From: Candidatus Melainabacteria bacterium
GTDB taxonomy: Bacteria > Cyanobacteriota > Vampirovibrionia > Obscuribacterales > Obscuribacteraceae
Direction: 5' to 3'
Assembly: GCA_003151275.1 (NCBI GenBank)
Contig: PLXC01000027.1
Location: 1-64,000, forward strand
Length of the DNA: 64,000 nucleotides
How positions within the stretch are numbered: the first letter of the stretch is position 1; the number at the start of each line of letters is the position of its first letter. Below the pieces are notes generated by a model. It was not told the DNA's origin, searched no databases, and saw only the letters and a program-made list of their open reading frames with translations. Positions 18,044-26,747 of the stretch are shown here, piece by piece. The position numbers and the translations under genes were made by a program.

Positions 18044-18958
18044 TCATTCCTGTTCCTCAGAGACAATCTGGTGAATGGGCTCGTTGTGGCATTCACGTTT
18101 GACATATTCAAGGAAAGTTCTGGCCGGTGGACTGAGGTGAACGTGTTTGTGCCACAAGACTCCGAAGTCGAGTGTGATTGAGGCATCTGCAATTGGAATT
18201 AGTCGCAAATTCGGATACTTTCTGACCGCAAGTCGCCCGAGCAGAGTGCCGACATTTCCTGCGCCGGCGATCTTCAAAAGTGCCTGCAAATCATCGATCT
18301 CGATCATTATTTTGGGTTCCAGCTTCTGCTCGGCGAAGACTCTATCCAACACTTTTCTCGCTGCTGTTCGATTGCTGACGACCGCCAGAGGTGTTGTCGA
18401 TAGTTCAGAGAGAGTGATCTCGGCGAGCCCAGCTAGCGGATGCTGTTCTCCGACAACGAAAAATATCTGTTCCGTAAACAATTTTTCGTAAGCTAGATCT
18501 TCGCTCGAGGGCGGTACAAATGACAGAGCCAGATCCACTTGCCCTGCTAAGAGTTCTTCCTCGAGTTGTTCCGAGGGACCTGTTTTGAGCATGATTTGAA
18601 TGTTCGGATAACTGCAGTTGAACTTCGCCAACCAGGTCGGCAAAATTTCCTGTCCGAAAAGAAGCAAGGCGGTAAGTCTCAGCGTGCCGCTCTTAAGCCC
18701 TTTCATATCGGCAATTTCTTCCATAGCGATGTCCAGTTCTCGCACCGATTTGCGCGCTTGGTCCAGGAAAACATTTCCTGCTTCTGTCAGACGGACGTTA
18801 CGCCCAATGCGGTTGAATAAAGGTAGCCCCAGCTCTTCTTCTAGCTGCTGGATGTGGATCGAAAGCGTCGGCTGCGAAATGTAAAATGATTCAGCTGCAT
18901 GAGTGAAGTGCAACAATTCTGCAGCCCGAATAAAATAGCGAATGTGCCGAAGTTCCAC
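18044..18958 (-). CDS. LysR-family transcriptional regulator (second of a tandem pair)
   Basis: The N-terminal winged HTH (MELRHIRYFIRAAELLHFTHAAESFYISQPTLSIHIQQLEEELG) is followed by the periplasmic-binding-protein-like effector domain (residues ~90-295, with LALSFVPPSSEDLAYEKLF). The pattern fits the CynR/CbbR-like group, but the effector is unknown. GTG start at 18958, 14 bp after the stop of the upstream LysR gene, indicates one transcript. The two proteins share most of the HTH and much of the effector domain, so they arose by tandem duplication. Confidence 0.93.
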   Translation of the reverse strand: MELRHIRYFIRAAELLHFTHAAESFYISQPTLSIHIQQLEEELGLPLFNRIGRNVRLTEAGNVFLDQARKSVRELDIAMEEIADMKGLKSGTLRLTALLLFGQEILPTWLAKFNCSYPNIQIMLKTGPSEQLEEELLAGQVDLALSFVPPSSEDLAYEKLFTEQIFFVVGEQHPLAGLAEITLSELSTTPLAVVSNRTAARKVLDRVFAEQKLEPKIMIEIDDLQALLKIAGAGNVGTLLGRLAVRKYPNLRLIPIADASITLDFGVLWHKHVHLSPPARTFLEYVKRECHNEPIHQIVSEEQE

Positions 18959-18972
18959 GCTGATTACTTCCG

Positions 18973-19872
18973 TTATTTTGTCGCACTCGAATTAGGGTTC
19001 GTGTGCTGTTGTCTAATGTGTTCCAGGAAGGCCTGAGCAGCCGGGCTGAGGTGTCCTTGTCCATGCCAGATTACTCCGTAATTGATCTTAAGCGGCTTGC
19101 CGGCGATAGGAACGAGCGTCAGTCCGGGAAAATCTGCCACCACAAATTGTGCTAGAAGGGCAGCCACGTTTCCCTCACTAGTAATCTGCAGCAGTGCTTG
19201 CAGGTCATCTATTTCGATGACAACGTTGGCGGCAACTCCGTTTTCAGCCAGAACCGAGTTGACGAGGCGGCGCGCTGTCCATTGTTTGCTCACCAGCGCC
19301 AGTGGTATTGCACTCAGTTCAGTCAATTCAATTTCTTTGCGTGATGCAAGAGGATGGTTCTCGCTCACGACGAGACAGATTTCCTCTTCAAGCAGGGTTT
19401 CGCCGTGGAGGGGCTCTAATGATGAGGAAACAAAGGAAAGTCCGAGGTCGGCGTCTCCGGCTAAGACTTGCTCTTGTATAAAGTCAGAAGTGCCAGTGGC
19501 GACAATGATGCGAATGTTCGGATAGGTTGCGTTGAAAGTCGATATCCACAACGGCAAGACTTCTTGCCCGAACGTGAGAAGGGCTGCCACTCGAAGCGTG
19601 CCGGCGGCGAGCACTTTTAGATCGTCTATGCGCTCTTTAGCCACGTCCAAGTTTAGCAATGCTTTTTGGGCGCGCTCAAGAAAGACCTTGCCCGCCTCGG
19701 TCAGACGCACGTTTCTTTGGCTGCGGTCGAACAACGGCAGGCCGACCTCTCCTTCCAGCTGGTGGATATGACTGGACAGCGTCGGCTGCGTGACGTACAA
19801 AGATTCTGCTGCGTGCGTGAAGTGCAACAGTTCCGCTGCCTTGACGAAGTAACGAATGTGCCGCAACTCCAT
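18973..19872 (-). CDS. LysR-family transcriptional regulator (first of a tandem pair)
   Basis: Same architecture as the next gene: HTH with MELRHIRYFVKAAELLHFTHAAESLYVTQPTLSSHIHQLEG, then an effector-binding domain containing LRVAALLTFGQEVLP and DLGLSFVSSSLEPLHGE. The frame opens at 19920, but ATG 19872 aligns with the start of the paralogue and is preceded by AAGAGG. The pair is divergent from the alcohol dehydrogenase region. LysR proteins often control a divergent gene, so the small protein and dehydrogenase to the right are candidate targets (inference). Confidence 0.93.
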   Translation of the reverse strand: MELRHIRYFVKAAELLHFTHAAESLYVTQPTLSSHIHQLEGEVGLPLFDRSQRNVRLTEAGKVFLERAQKALLNLDVAKERIDDLKVLAAGTLRVAALLTFGQEVLPLWISTFNATYPNIRIIVATGTSDFIQEQVLAGDADLGLSFVSSSLEPLHGETLLEEEICLVVSENHPLASRKEIELTELSAIPLALVSKQWTARRLVNSVLAENGVAANVVIEIDDLQALLQITSEGNVAALLAQFVVADFPGLTLVPIAGKPLKINYGVIWHGQGHLSPAAQAFLEHIRQQHTNPNSSATK

Positions 19873-20153
19873 TACGTTGAATCCTCTTCGTATGTGGCCA
19901 ATCCTAAAGTATAGAGCCATGGCGAGGGCAACGGAAGAATTGATCAGCCGGTGCCCTGGAAGTCAAGCGGGGTCGGGCTTTTCGGTGCCATCTCTGAGTC
20001 ATTGGCTGGCCCTATGAATGGCATTGCTTCTAGATATTGGACGCTGGCCAGCATCGTCTGTACATTGGTAATTGTCGAGGGGACGAATTCAATTCAAACA
20101 GCGGTCGGGGCTTAGCTTGACCGCAGTTGAGATAGTGACGGGGAGATTTGACA

Positions 20154-20369
20154 ATGCTAGTTACGACAAATATGTGGCATCCTGCCGGTGAAGCCAGGCA
20201 ATACGAAGCAGCCGGCTCGCGTATTTCGTTTAACGAAAGATGGAATCCGCACACTGCGTATGTTTTCAAAACTCAAGAACCAACTTCGAACACCTTGCAA
20301 CTGATGATCGCTGTACTGACGGATGAGCAGAAAACTCGCTGGCTGTATTGCTTTAAGCCAGCAGCTTGA
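20154..20369 (+). CDS. Possible small protein before the alcohol dehydrogenase
   Basis: A 71-codon frame starting at ATG 20154, 8 bases after GGGGAG. The product is soluble and Trp/Tyr-containing ([20 protein letters not shown]) with no recognised domain. It ends 79 bp before the dehydrogenase start and could be co-transcribed. The good ribosome binding site is the main support. Confidence 0.4.
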   Translation: MLVTTNMWHPAGEARQYEAAGSRISFNERWNPHTAYVFKTQEPTSNTLQLMIAVLTDEQKTRWLYCFKPAA

Positions 20370-20448
20370 AGCAGCGTCACTCCTGGCGATCAACAAGCGG
20401 AATTATCCAAACAATTCTTCAAGGTTCAAAAAGAATGGGGTACTGTCG

Positions 20449-21540
20449 ATGAAAGATGCATACAACTCGTTAAGTGTTACCGACGCAATTCACACCAATA
20501 CAAGAACGCAGTCCTATGCAGCAATGGCTGCAGGAGAGCCTTTACGCCCGTTCGAAATCGAGCGCAGACCGTTAGGAGTGAACGACGTCCTCATACGAAT
20601 CAAGTATTGCGGCATTTGTCATTCCGACATTCACCAGGTTAGAAACGAATGGGGTGGCTCTACATTTCCCATGGTCCCCGGTCATGAGATTACCGGCATC
20701 GTTGAAAAAACCGGCGCAGACACGCGGTTTCGTCCAGGCGATCATGTCGGAGTGGGATGCATGATTGACTCTTGCAGAGAATGCAATCCGTGTTTGGATG
20801 GTTACGAGCAATACTGCGAGCGTGGCCCGAACTTCACTTACAACAGCTTCGAGAGGGACGGTAAGACACCCACCTATGGCGGTTATTCGGGCAGCATAGT
20901 TGTTGACCAAGACTATGTCCTTCGCATCCCTTCTAAGCTACCCCTCGATGCGGCAGCTCCACTGTTGTGTGCCGGCATAACCACCTATTCACCACTCAAA
21001 CATTGGAAGGTCAGTCCTGGAAAGTCAGTCGCTGTAGTCGGTCTGGGCGGGCTCGGTCACATGGCTGTGAGATTCGCGCAAGCCATGGGTGCAAGAGTGA
21101 CAGTTTTGAGTCGCAGTCCCAAGAAAATAGTTGACGCACTGCGTCTGGGCGCCGAAGACTATTTCTCCACCGCTGATCCCGCGACATTTCAGAAACTGGT
21201 GCGCAGATTTGATCTGATCATCAACACGGTCTCCGCGAAGTTGGACTTGAATCAGTATCTCGAGTTATTGCAACTGGAAGGGGCAATGGTGCTTGTGGGC
21301 GTGCCGCCGGAAGCGCCCGAGGTCAATGCATCGACGCTGATTAGACAACGTCGCACATTATCCGGTTCGCACATCGGCGGCATTGCCGAAACGCAAGAGA
21401 TGCTCGATTTCTGTGGCCAGCACAACATTGTTTCGGATATAGAAGTGGTCGACATCGAGCAGGTTAACGCAGCATACGAACGAGTTCTCTTGAGCGACGT
21501 GCGCTACCGCTTCGTAATCGACTGCCAATCTCTTAAGTGA
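20449..21540 (+). CDS. Zinc-dependent alcohol dehydrogenase, cinnamyl-alcohol/YahK type
   Basis: The catalytic zinc site is shown by CGICHSD and GHEITG, the structural zinc site by [16 protein letters not shown], and the nucleotide-binding fold by [17 protein letters not shown] with SRSPKK after it, which favours NADP. These residues are complete, so an active medium-chain dehydrogenase/aldehyde reductase is expected. The frame opens at 20323, but ATG 20449 gives 363 residues, close to the family norm of about 350. The N-terminus keeps about 20 extra residues. Likely role: NADPH-dependent reduction of aldehydes. Possible target of the divergent LysR regulators. Confidence 0.93.
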   Translation: MKDAYNSLSVTDAIHTNTRTQSYAAMAAGEPLRPFEIERRPLGVNDVLIRIKYCGICHSDIHQVRNEWGGSTFPMVPGHEITGIVEKTGADTRFRPGDHVGVGCMIDSCRECNPCLDGYEQYCERGPNFTYNSFERDGKTPTYGGYSGSIVVDQDYVLRIPSKLPLDAAAPLLCAGITTYSPLKHWKVSPGKSVAVVGLGGLGHMAVRFAQAMGARVTVLSRSPKKIVDALRLGAEDYFSTADPATFQKLVRRFDLIINTVSAKLDLNQYLELLQLEGAMVLVGVPPEAPEVNASTLIRQRRTLSGSHIGGIAETQEMLDFCGQHNIVSDIEVVDIEQVNAAYERVLLSDVRYRFVIDCQSLK

Positions 21541-21549
21541 ACTGTGAAT

Positions 21550-22353
21550 CTAGCTTCTGTTTTTCCCAACTTCACCATGAATGCCGAGTTGGTTTAGGAA
21601 GATCAGTTTATCAACTTCGAAAGCCTCGGGATGTACTTTTCGATCACCGGAGAATGGGTAGCCGAACCAGAGCACAAGCAACATATTGAGAGAAATCAAT
21701 ACGGAGCACATGACGGTCATCGCCACCTGTATACGTATGTTCTTCAAGCCAAAGAAATATGTAAATACAATCGTCACCACGGCGCCAATGAAAAGAACCA
21801 GCCATTCCTCAGGTGGCACTCCGTATTGAGATGTATTGGTGCGTGCCCGACGGCAATCCCAGATCTGGCATACTTCCTGCACTGCAATCGAGTAGATTTC
21901 TTGTTGTGCCTGCGTTGTCGGTTCAAAATCTCGAACTGCTCGAATCAGCTCGATTGCCGTACGGCGAGCCTCCGGATCAATGTTACCGTCGTCCATAGCC
22001 CGCCATTCAACATCGATGACTCGCTGAACATAGTGCAGACAAAGATCTTTGATCTGTCGCTCCTTTGGAGGTGGATATTTCTCTGACAGCAAGAAAACAT
22101 CGGCAACACTATTTGCTTCATTTTGCACGTTGGTGCGTGCGTCTTGAAACTTGGCCATGGCATCGACGACCACCAAACCAAGCAAGACCGCATACATGGT
22201 GCCCACGATAGATATCATGTAGCCTGCCACCTCGTGCGACTCGTGCAGCGATTCAGGTTTGACTTTACCGCGCACAAGGATTAGTCCAGCCACCGAAATG
22301 GCCGCGAACAATATTACGAGCAGAACACCTGCGGGATACGAATCAATCGCCAT
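21550..22353 (-). CDS. DUF4239-type membrane protein
   Basis: Two membrane helices near the N-terminus (GVLLVILFAAISVAGLILV and AGYMISIVGTMYAVLLGLVVV) and two near the C-terminus (WLVLFIGAVVTIVFTYFFG and VAMTVMCSVLISLNMLLVLW) flank a soluble helical segment rich in charged residues. The pattern, including FQDARTNVQNEANSVADVF after helix 2, matches bestrophin-like DUF4239 proteins, whose function is not established. ATG 22353 gives the usual ~265 residues; the frame opens 40 codons earlier with a very basic extension (KPSLSKTSKKSKNQS) that is probably not translated. Confidence 0.75.
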   Translation of the reverse strand: MAIDSYPAGVLLVILFAAISVAGLILVRGKVKPESLHESHEVAGYMISIVGTMYAVLLGLVVVDAMAKFQDARTNVQNEANSVADVFLLSEKYPPPKERQIKDLCLHYVQRVIDVEWRAMDDGNIDPEARRTAIELIRAVRDFEPTTQAQQEIYSIAVQEVCQIWDCRRARTNTSQYGVPPEEWLVLFIGAVVTIVFTYFFGLKNIRIQVAMTVMCSVLISLNMLLVLWFGYPFSGDRKVHPEAFEVDKLIFLNQLGIHGEVGKNRS

Positions 22354-22474
22354 GGCGATAGTATACTTGTTCTTAAGTCTTGTTGAATGATGATTGATGG
22401 ACTGATTTTTCGATTTCTTAGAGGTTTTGCTGAGTGATGGTTTATGACTTTGACGATTTCTAAAAATTCTCATT

Positions 22475-22504
22475 AGTTGCTAGAGAGGCAGCTTCCCCAG
22501 CTGT
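22475..22504 (+). other. tRNA-Gly-like fragment
   Basis: Thirty bases match the D-arm to anticodon-arm part of the tRNA-Gly(CCC) gene (13844-13873) at about 26 positions, including CAGCTTCCC and AGCTGT. No acceptor or T arm surrounds it, so it cannot be a functional tRNA. It may be a remnant of a lost tRNA gene or of an element that had integrated in one. Confidence 0.5.
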
Positions 22505-22645
22505 GTATGTATGGATAAGGCGGCTGCGCATAGCCTCTTCTCGGTTTACTCACATTACTCTAATCTTTGATCATGCTGAGTTCATTCAGAATCTTTCAGG
22601 ATCTTTCAGGATGGGGAATTGCCACTGATTAACATGCTGTCAGTG

Positions 22646-22659
22646 CACCATATATAGTG
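22646..22659. repeat. CACC-N6-GGTG family hairpin
   Basis: CACC-ATATAT-AGTG, flanked by TG and GCA, 3' of the acyltransferase gene. Its surrounding bases match the copy at 57770 almost exactly. Confidence 0.5.
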
Positions 22660-22730
22660 GCAGAGACCGGCTACAACGAGATCGTCTCAAGGAATGTTGG
22701 ATGCGACGATGAGGAGTGGACTCTGCCTCA

Positions 22731-23657
22731 CTAGCTTAGCCTGTGGTGCTTAATGCGTCTTTGTGCTGATTTGAACTTGGCTGCCTTCTGCAAAATCTGT
22801 AAACGCTGAACGTAAGTATCCGTTGCCTTATCGGCATCGTCTGCAAGAACGAGACCTTTCTGCACTTCCTCCAGATCAGCAGCCTTGGGAGTGACCTTGA
22901 AGGGCTTGCCGACAATGGCGTAGGCACCGTAGTTCTGCTGCCCGAAGAGATTGCGAAATTTCTTGAAACCAAGTGCATTGATCCACTTGTGGAAGAGTGT
23001 CGCTTCGTGCGCCTCGGTTCGGTAGTGCACACCGACAGGAACGATCCAGATTCCTTCCTTCCTCTTTCTGGCTGCTAGTTTTGCAATTAGCATAACGCCC
23101 GATTTGAAATCTGCTCTGCGAACTTCTTCATCCGATACGAGTTGCCCCTGGGGAAAGATAACAATGCACGCGTTCTTGCCGCCGCCTTGCAGAGCCGAGA
23201 CTGTGGCTTTGAATGCCCTGGTGCGTCCCTCCTGACTCTCTTCGTCAACAGCAATCGCCCCGGTCATGGCACCAATCCAGCCGCGCACCCCCAGCACTTC
23301 TGTGGTGCGAATCAAGTAGTACATTGGTCGCACACCGAGCAACGCGGATACGACAGAGCCATCACCAGCATCTGCGTGGAATGGAGCGATAATCATCGGA
23401 CCACTTTCCGGCAGCCGATGGCGCCCCAAAATGCGAATGGGACCTACTTCGAAAAATCCCAGCAATACACAAACGCTGCGCATCAAAATTTCGGTGAGAA
23501 AATAAGGCGCCGGAGGCACATAGCCGCCCCCGCGCACTTTCTTCACCTCAGCCCCCCAGAACCTCACACGCGCAGTGACGGGGCGAGCAACCGCAAGAGC
23601 GATCACCAAAACTATCGCTACAAAGATGGCAATTCTTATCAGAACGTCTGGTGACAA
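22731..23657 (-). CDS. 1-acyl-glycerol-3-phosphate acyltransferase-like protein (PlsC family)
   Basis: A membrane helix at the N-terminus (ILIRIAIFVAIVLVIALAV-like) precedes an acyltransferase domain with the catalytic H-x4-D motif as HADAGD (around residue 93), a FPQGQL motif replacing FPEGTRS, and a later VPVGVHY. PlsC-type enzymes acylate lysophosphatidate or related lipids at the membrane. The Glu-to-Gln and lost Ser/Arg in motif III suggest a non-standard substrate. The TTG start at 23657 has GAGGG 7 bases upstream. It is divergent from a metallo-beta-lactamase-fold gene with essentially no intergenic space. Confidence 0.85.
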   Translation of the reverse strand: MSPDVLIRIAIFVAIVLVIALAVARPVTARVRFWGAEVKKVRGGGYVPPAPYFLTEILMRSVCVLLGFFEVGPIRILGRHRLPESGPMIIAPFHADAGDGSVVSALLGVRPMYYLIRTTEVLGVRGWIGAMTGAIAVDEESQEGRTRAFKATVSALQGGGKNACIVIFPQGQLVSDEEVRRADFKSGVMLIAKLAARKRKEGIWIVPVGVHYRTEAHEATLFHKWINALGFKKFRNLFGQQNYGAYAIVGKPFKVTPKAADLEEVQKGLVLADDADKATDTYVQRLQILQKAAKFKSAQRRIKHHRLS

Positions 23658-23726
23658 ATGTCGACCCTCATATCGCCGTCAATGCACAGGGCTTTGAGCT
23701 TTATACCCCAAGCTTGCATTGCGATC

Positions 23727-24494
23727 ATGCGTCAGGGCATAATCAAGCTTCAGCCCGAACTCGGAGATCTGCTAGTGCAGAATTATGAGCAGCTTGAGAA
23801 GAGCACGCAGCATGTCGTACAACGTATACGACCTTCGATTTGGCAGATTTCTTTTCACTATCCAACGCCGACCAATTGCTGGCTCCTGAAGGAGGAAGAC
23901 GGTCTGACGTTAATCGACGCAGGTCACCCATGGAGCACCAAATATATTCTCGCCGCCATTGAAAGCATCGGTCATCCGCTGCGCCGCATCTTTATCACGC
24001 ATGCGCATCCCGATCATGCCGGTGCAGCAAACGAACTGGCCGGCAAAACGCATGCCATCGTCATGGCGCATCAGAGCGAGATTCCTTTCCTGCAAGGGCA
24101 GCGCACGATGGCCAACGAAAAGGGATCTTTGATCTGTAGGGCCGTACTGAGCACCGCGCGACTACTTCGTTCTCTCGATTCACCATCAATCGAGCGCGTG
24201 CAGCCGGTGGCAGATGGTGAAAAGCTAGGCAGACTCAAGGTCATTCATACACCCGGTCACACGCCAGGCAGCATCAGCTTATGGGACGCAGACGAACAAG
24301 CCCTATTCTGCGGCGACAATCTGCTCTTTAGTATGGGTGCTGTTCGCGTGGGTTTGCCATGGTTTACACTCGATCGCTCGACGCAAAACAAAAGTCTCAA
24401 GCGCTATTTAGATCTGCCAGCGCAACTATTGCTGTCCGGTCACGGTCCAGTGTACGCAGGCGACGTAACCAGTAAAATCAGGAAGTTGATATGA
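23727..24494 (+). CDS. Metallo-beta-lactamase-fold hydrolase
   Basis: The zinc-binding signature THAHPDHAG, the later HTPGHTPGS and the C-terminal SGHGPVY are all present, so the di-metal site is intact. The family includes glyoxalase II-like thioesterases, lactonases and others; the substrate cannot be read from the sequence. The frame is open from ATG 23658, directly abutting the divergent PlsC start. ATG 23727 is taken because it leaves room for a promoter and removes a non-conserved segment, but the choice is uncertain. Cytoplasmic. Confidence 0.88.
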   Translation: MRQGIIKLQPELGDLLVQNYEQLEKSTQHVVQRIRPSIWQISFHYPTPTNCWLLKEEDGLTLIDAGHPWSTKYILAAIESIGHPLRRIFITHAHPDHAGAANELAGKTHAIVMAHQSEIPFLQGQRTMANEKGSLICRAVLSTARLLRSLDSPSIERVQPVADGEKLGRLKVIHTPGHTPGSISLWDADEQALFCGDNLLFSMGAVRVGLPWFTLDRSTQNKSLKRYLDLPAQLLLSGHGPVYAGDVTSKIRKLI

Positions 24495-24730
24495 AAAATG
24501 CTGTCCTGGATAGTGGATAAATCGCCCGATCTCCCGAGTCCGTAGACAAAATGGTCGTGTCTGTCGCAGGAGCGAGAAGAAGATTAGGTATGTAATCGAG
24601 CACTGCTGGTGGTGATTTGAGCAATTAAACTAGTGAGTTTGGCTTTTTCGGATGCGGCAGACAGTTGCTGTATTTGGTAAACTTTTAGAAGATTGCACGA
24701 ACCGGGAAATAGGATTTAATGAGGGAAAAC

Positions 24731-24775
24731 ATGCACAGCCACAAACCAATTCTCACAGAACTTGTTAGCCCGTGA
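24731..24775 (+). CDS. Leader peptide overlapping the cytochrome c start
   Basis: A 14-codon frame (MHSHKPILTELVSP) starts 5 bases after GAGGG and ends with TGA that overlaps the GTG start of the cytochrome gene (GTGA). The cytochrome GTG has no ribosome binding site of its own, so translation of this leader would deliver ribosomes to it. Confidence 0.5.
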   Translation: MHSHKPILTELVSP

Positions 24776-25134
24776 GGCTGAGCATTCCACTTGCCATCAC
24801 ATTGCTGTCAGCTACTTTGGTGTCTCCAGTTATTGCTGCAGACGCCACTACAGGTAATGCGGCAAAAGGAATTCAGATTTTTCACGACGTGCAGTGCTTC
24901 ACATGCCATCAGAATGGTCAGAACGTCATAGTGCCGAACAGACCTATATGTGGCGATTCATTTAAGCAGCGTTATCCGGAAGACAAACAGATTGCCGATG
25001 TGATTCGTTCTGGAGTACCAGGCACAGCGATGCCGAGTTTCAGCGCCGATCGATTGTCAGACAGCGATCTCACCGATCTGATCGCATATGTCCGCAGTTT
25101 GTCTGAGAAATCAAAAGAGAAGAAAAAGCGTTGA
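24772..25134 (+). CDS. Monoheme c-type cytochrome
   Basis: A signal peptide (IPLAITLLSATLVSPVIAA) precedes a class I cytochrome c domain. The heme attachment site is CFTCH, and the probable axial Met is in GTAMPSF, followed by the LTDLIAYVRSL helix typical of small periplasmic cytochromes. The tail is Lys-rich. It would shuttle electrons in the periplasm, but no oxidase, dehydrogenase or heme-maturation gene is nearby. The start is GTG 24772, apparently coupled to a short upstream leader frame. The stop is 2 bp from the stop of the convergent gene. Confidence 0.9.
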   Translation: MRLSIPLAITLLSATLVSPVIAADATTGNAAKGIQIFHDVQCFTCHQNGQNVIVPNRPICGDSFKQRYPEDKQIADVIRSGVPGTAMPSFSADRLSDSDLTDLIAYVRSLSEKSKEKKKR

Positions 25135-25136
25135 CA

Positions 25137-26186
25137 TCACAACTCCGGATCTTTGGCGTAGGAGCTCTTCAACGTTCGGCTCAACTCAGCCATGCTGGTT
25201 TCCATGCCGGATAACACTGCTTTGATATCAGACATCATCGCCATGGTGATCTCAATGTTGTTCTCAGCTGCGGGACTGGGTCGCAGCGACCCGCTTGTCG
25301 CTGCAGTATTTGCACGCCCAGTATTGGCAATGACCCGTCCCATACCGATCCAAGCATCGATTACTAATTGTCGTCTATTTTTTCCATCTTGACGCCCCGG
25401 CAAGGGATGGTTCAAGTATTCCCAGACACTGCTTGGATAGGCTTTTGGAATCCGATCGCCCGAGCTCAGGAAAGACAGTAAAGTCTCTGGGAAAAGCCGG
25501 CTCATTTTTCGTTCGCGCCCCTCCTGACGGAGCATCAAGGATGAAAGCGCCATTTGCACCGTGCCGTCAAACACCTCCAGCACATTGGTCGGTATAGCGG
25601 AAGTCTTCGTAAGTGCGGTCGTGTACCCACCAATTTTGGTTACTCCGCCACTGAAGAGGTTGGTGAAAGTGGTTCGGTGCTGCGCCCTGGCGTGTTCATC
25701 CGAAACCATGATTTTGAGGTCGTTGAGCTTGGACAGCTCGGAATCAAGCCTGGCGACGACCGAGTGCCAGTCGGAATCGGTTGTTTGGTAGTACTGAGAA
25801 ATTTGTTCGTGCAAGTAGATGATTTTTTGGTGCATTCTTATGTCTTGCAGGGGATCGCCAGATTTCGGAACTGGCATTCTTTTTTGTTCCGCCAAGAGGC
25901 GCTCGTGCAGTGTGAAAATTCCTGTCAGCTCGGCAACCTCTCGAGCATCGGCGGACATCACGTTATCAGCGTTAGCATCAGACCGATCCGGCGCTCGTGC
26001 ATCCGTTGCCTCTTTGGGCGAAACGATCCCGGCAGCACCATCGGAGTGAGTCGGTGCAGTGGGCTGGCTGTAGGCAGCGCTCTGGCAAAGGATGAGAGCG
26101 ATAATACAGTTGGGCAGGCGGTATCCAATGGCTTTTGTCAAAAGCCAGACAGCGACTGCCATGCAGGTGCGATAAAAATAGATCAC
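25137..26186 (-). CDS. Secreted or anchored protein of unknown function
   Basis: A long hydrophobic N-terminal segment (residues ~10-40, LPNCIIALILCQSAAYSQ) could be a signal peptide with a long n-region. The rest is mostly helical: a Glu/Arg-rich part (ELTGIFTLHERLLAEQKRM, EQISQYYQTTDSDWHS) and a C-terminal helix (MAMMSDIKAVLSGMETSMAEL). No family is recognised. The GTG at 26186 is used; ATG 26162 is possible. The gene converges tightly with the cytochrome c gene. Confidence 0.6.
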   Translation of the reverse strand: MIYFYRTCMAVAVWLLTKAIGYRLPNCIIALILCQSAAYSQPTAPTHSDGAAGIVSPKEATDARAPDRSDANADNVMSADAREVAELTGIFTLHERLLAEQKRMPVPKSGDPLQDIRMHQKIIYLHEQISQYYQTTDSDWHSVVARLDSELSKLNDLKIMVSDEHARAQHRTTFTNLFSGGVTKIGGYTTALTKTSAIPTNVLEVFDGTVQMALSSLMLRQEGRERKMSRLFPETLLSFLSSGDRIPKAYPSSVWEYLNHPLPGRQDGKNRRQLVIDAWIGMGRVIANTGRANTAATSGSLRPSPAAENNIEITMAMMSDIKAVLSGMETSMAELSRTLKSSYAKDPEL

Positions 26187-26305
26187 AGAGGCATATTAGC
26201 CGATCAAATGAGTGTCAATCAATCAGTCTGAAGATTGATCCCTGAGTGAGCGTTAATGGATTGTTTTGTCAAGAACATTGGCTCAGCCAAGAAACCCGGG
26301 TCGGG

Positions 26306-26731
26306 TCAATTTGAATTCTGCAACATAAGTGCGTTAGCGAAGCAAACCACCACATAAATCCAGATACAACTAAATAATATGTGCATGCATGTTTCGAATT
26401 TCTTGCCTACCCAAAGCTCTTTGGGATAAACGAAAAATTGGCACCATAATCTCGCCGCCCAGTAGATGGTAAGCCACAATGAAAGCACCAGTCCTGCCTG
26501 ACTTCGCACCAGCAGACATCCTGGAACGAAGAGGCAGATGCAGCCCATCAAGAACGAGTTGAATGCTACGAAAAAGCATTGCACGACAAACATATGTCGA
26601 TTAAAGCCTGTGAGTTTGGGAAGGTCAGTCGCCCACTCGAATTTTTTCGGCAATCCAAAATGAAGAATCGCTACACCAACAAGAATGCTGCCGACTAAAC
26701 GCAGGTTCATTTCCAGAAATGCAGTGTCCAT
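26306..26731 (-). CDS. Four-helix membrane protein of the MBOAT-TetR operon
   Basis: A 141-residue protein with four predicted membrane helices (residues ~10-28, 47-70, 76-95 and 118-137). No catalytic motif or known family is seen. ATG 26731 follows GGAGG by 4 bases, and it starts 16 bp after the TetR gene, so it is the last gene of the operon starting at 28849. Its regulation therefore probably follows the TetR operator upstream of that operon. Confidence 0.7.
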   Translation of the reverse strand: MDTAFLEMNLRLVGSILVGVAILHFGLPKKFEWATDLPKLTGFNRHMFVVQCFFVAFNSFLMGCICLFVPGCLLVRSQAGLVLSLWLTIYWAARLWCQFFVYPKELWVGKKFETCMHILFSCIWIYVVVCFANALMLQNSN

Positions 26732-26747
26732 AGCGCCTCCAATTAAT

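Noticed and set aside
21631..22086. Plus-strand frame over the DUF4239 gene
   Set aside because: The minus frame has membrane helices in the expected order; the plus frame has no signal or family.
23142..23654. Plus-strand frame over the PlsC gene
   Set aside because: Opposite-strand shadow: the minus frame has intact acyltransferase motifs and a good ribosome binding site.
25554..26231. Plus-strand frame of 225 residues over the unknown secreted gene
   Set aside because: It lies wholly over the minus-strand gene, lacks a ribosome binding site and shows no protein-like features; the minus frame has a signal peptide.
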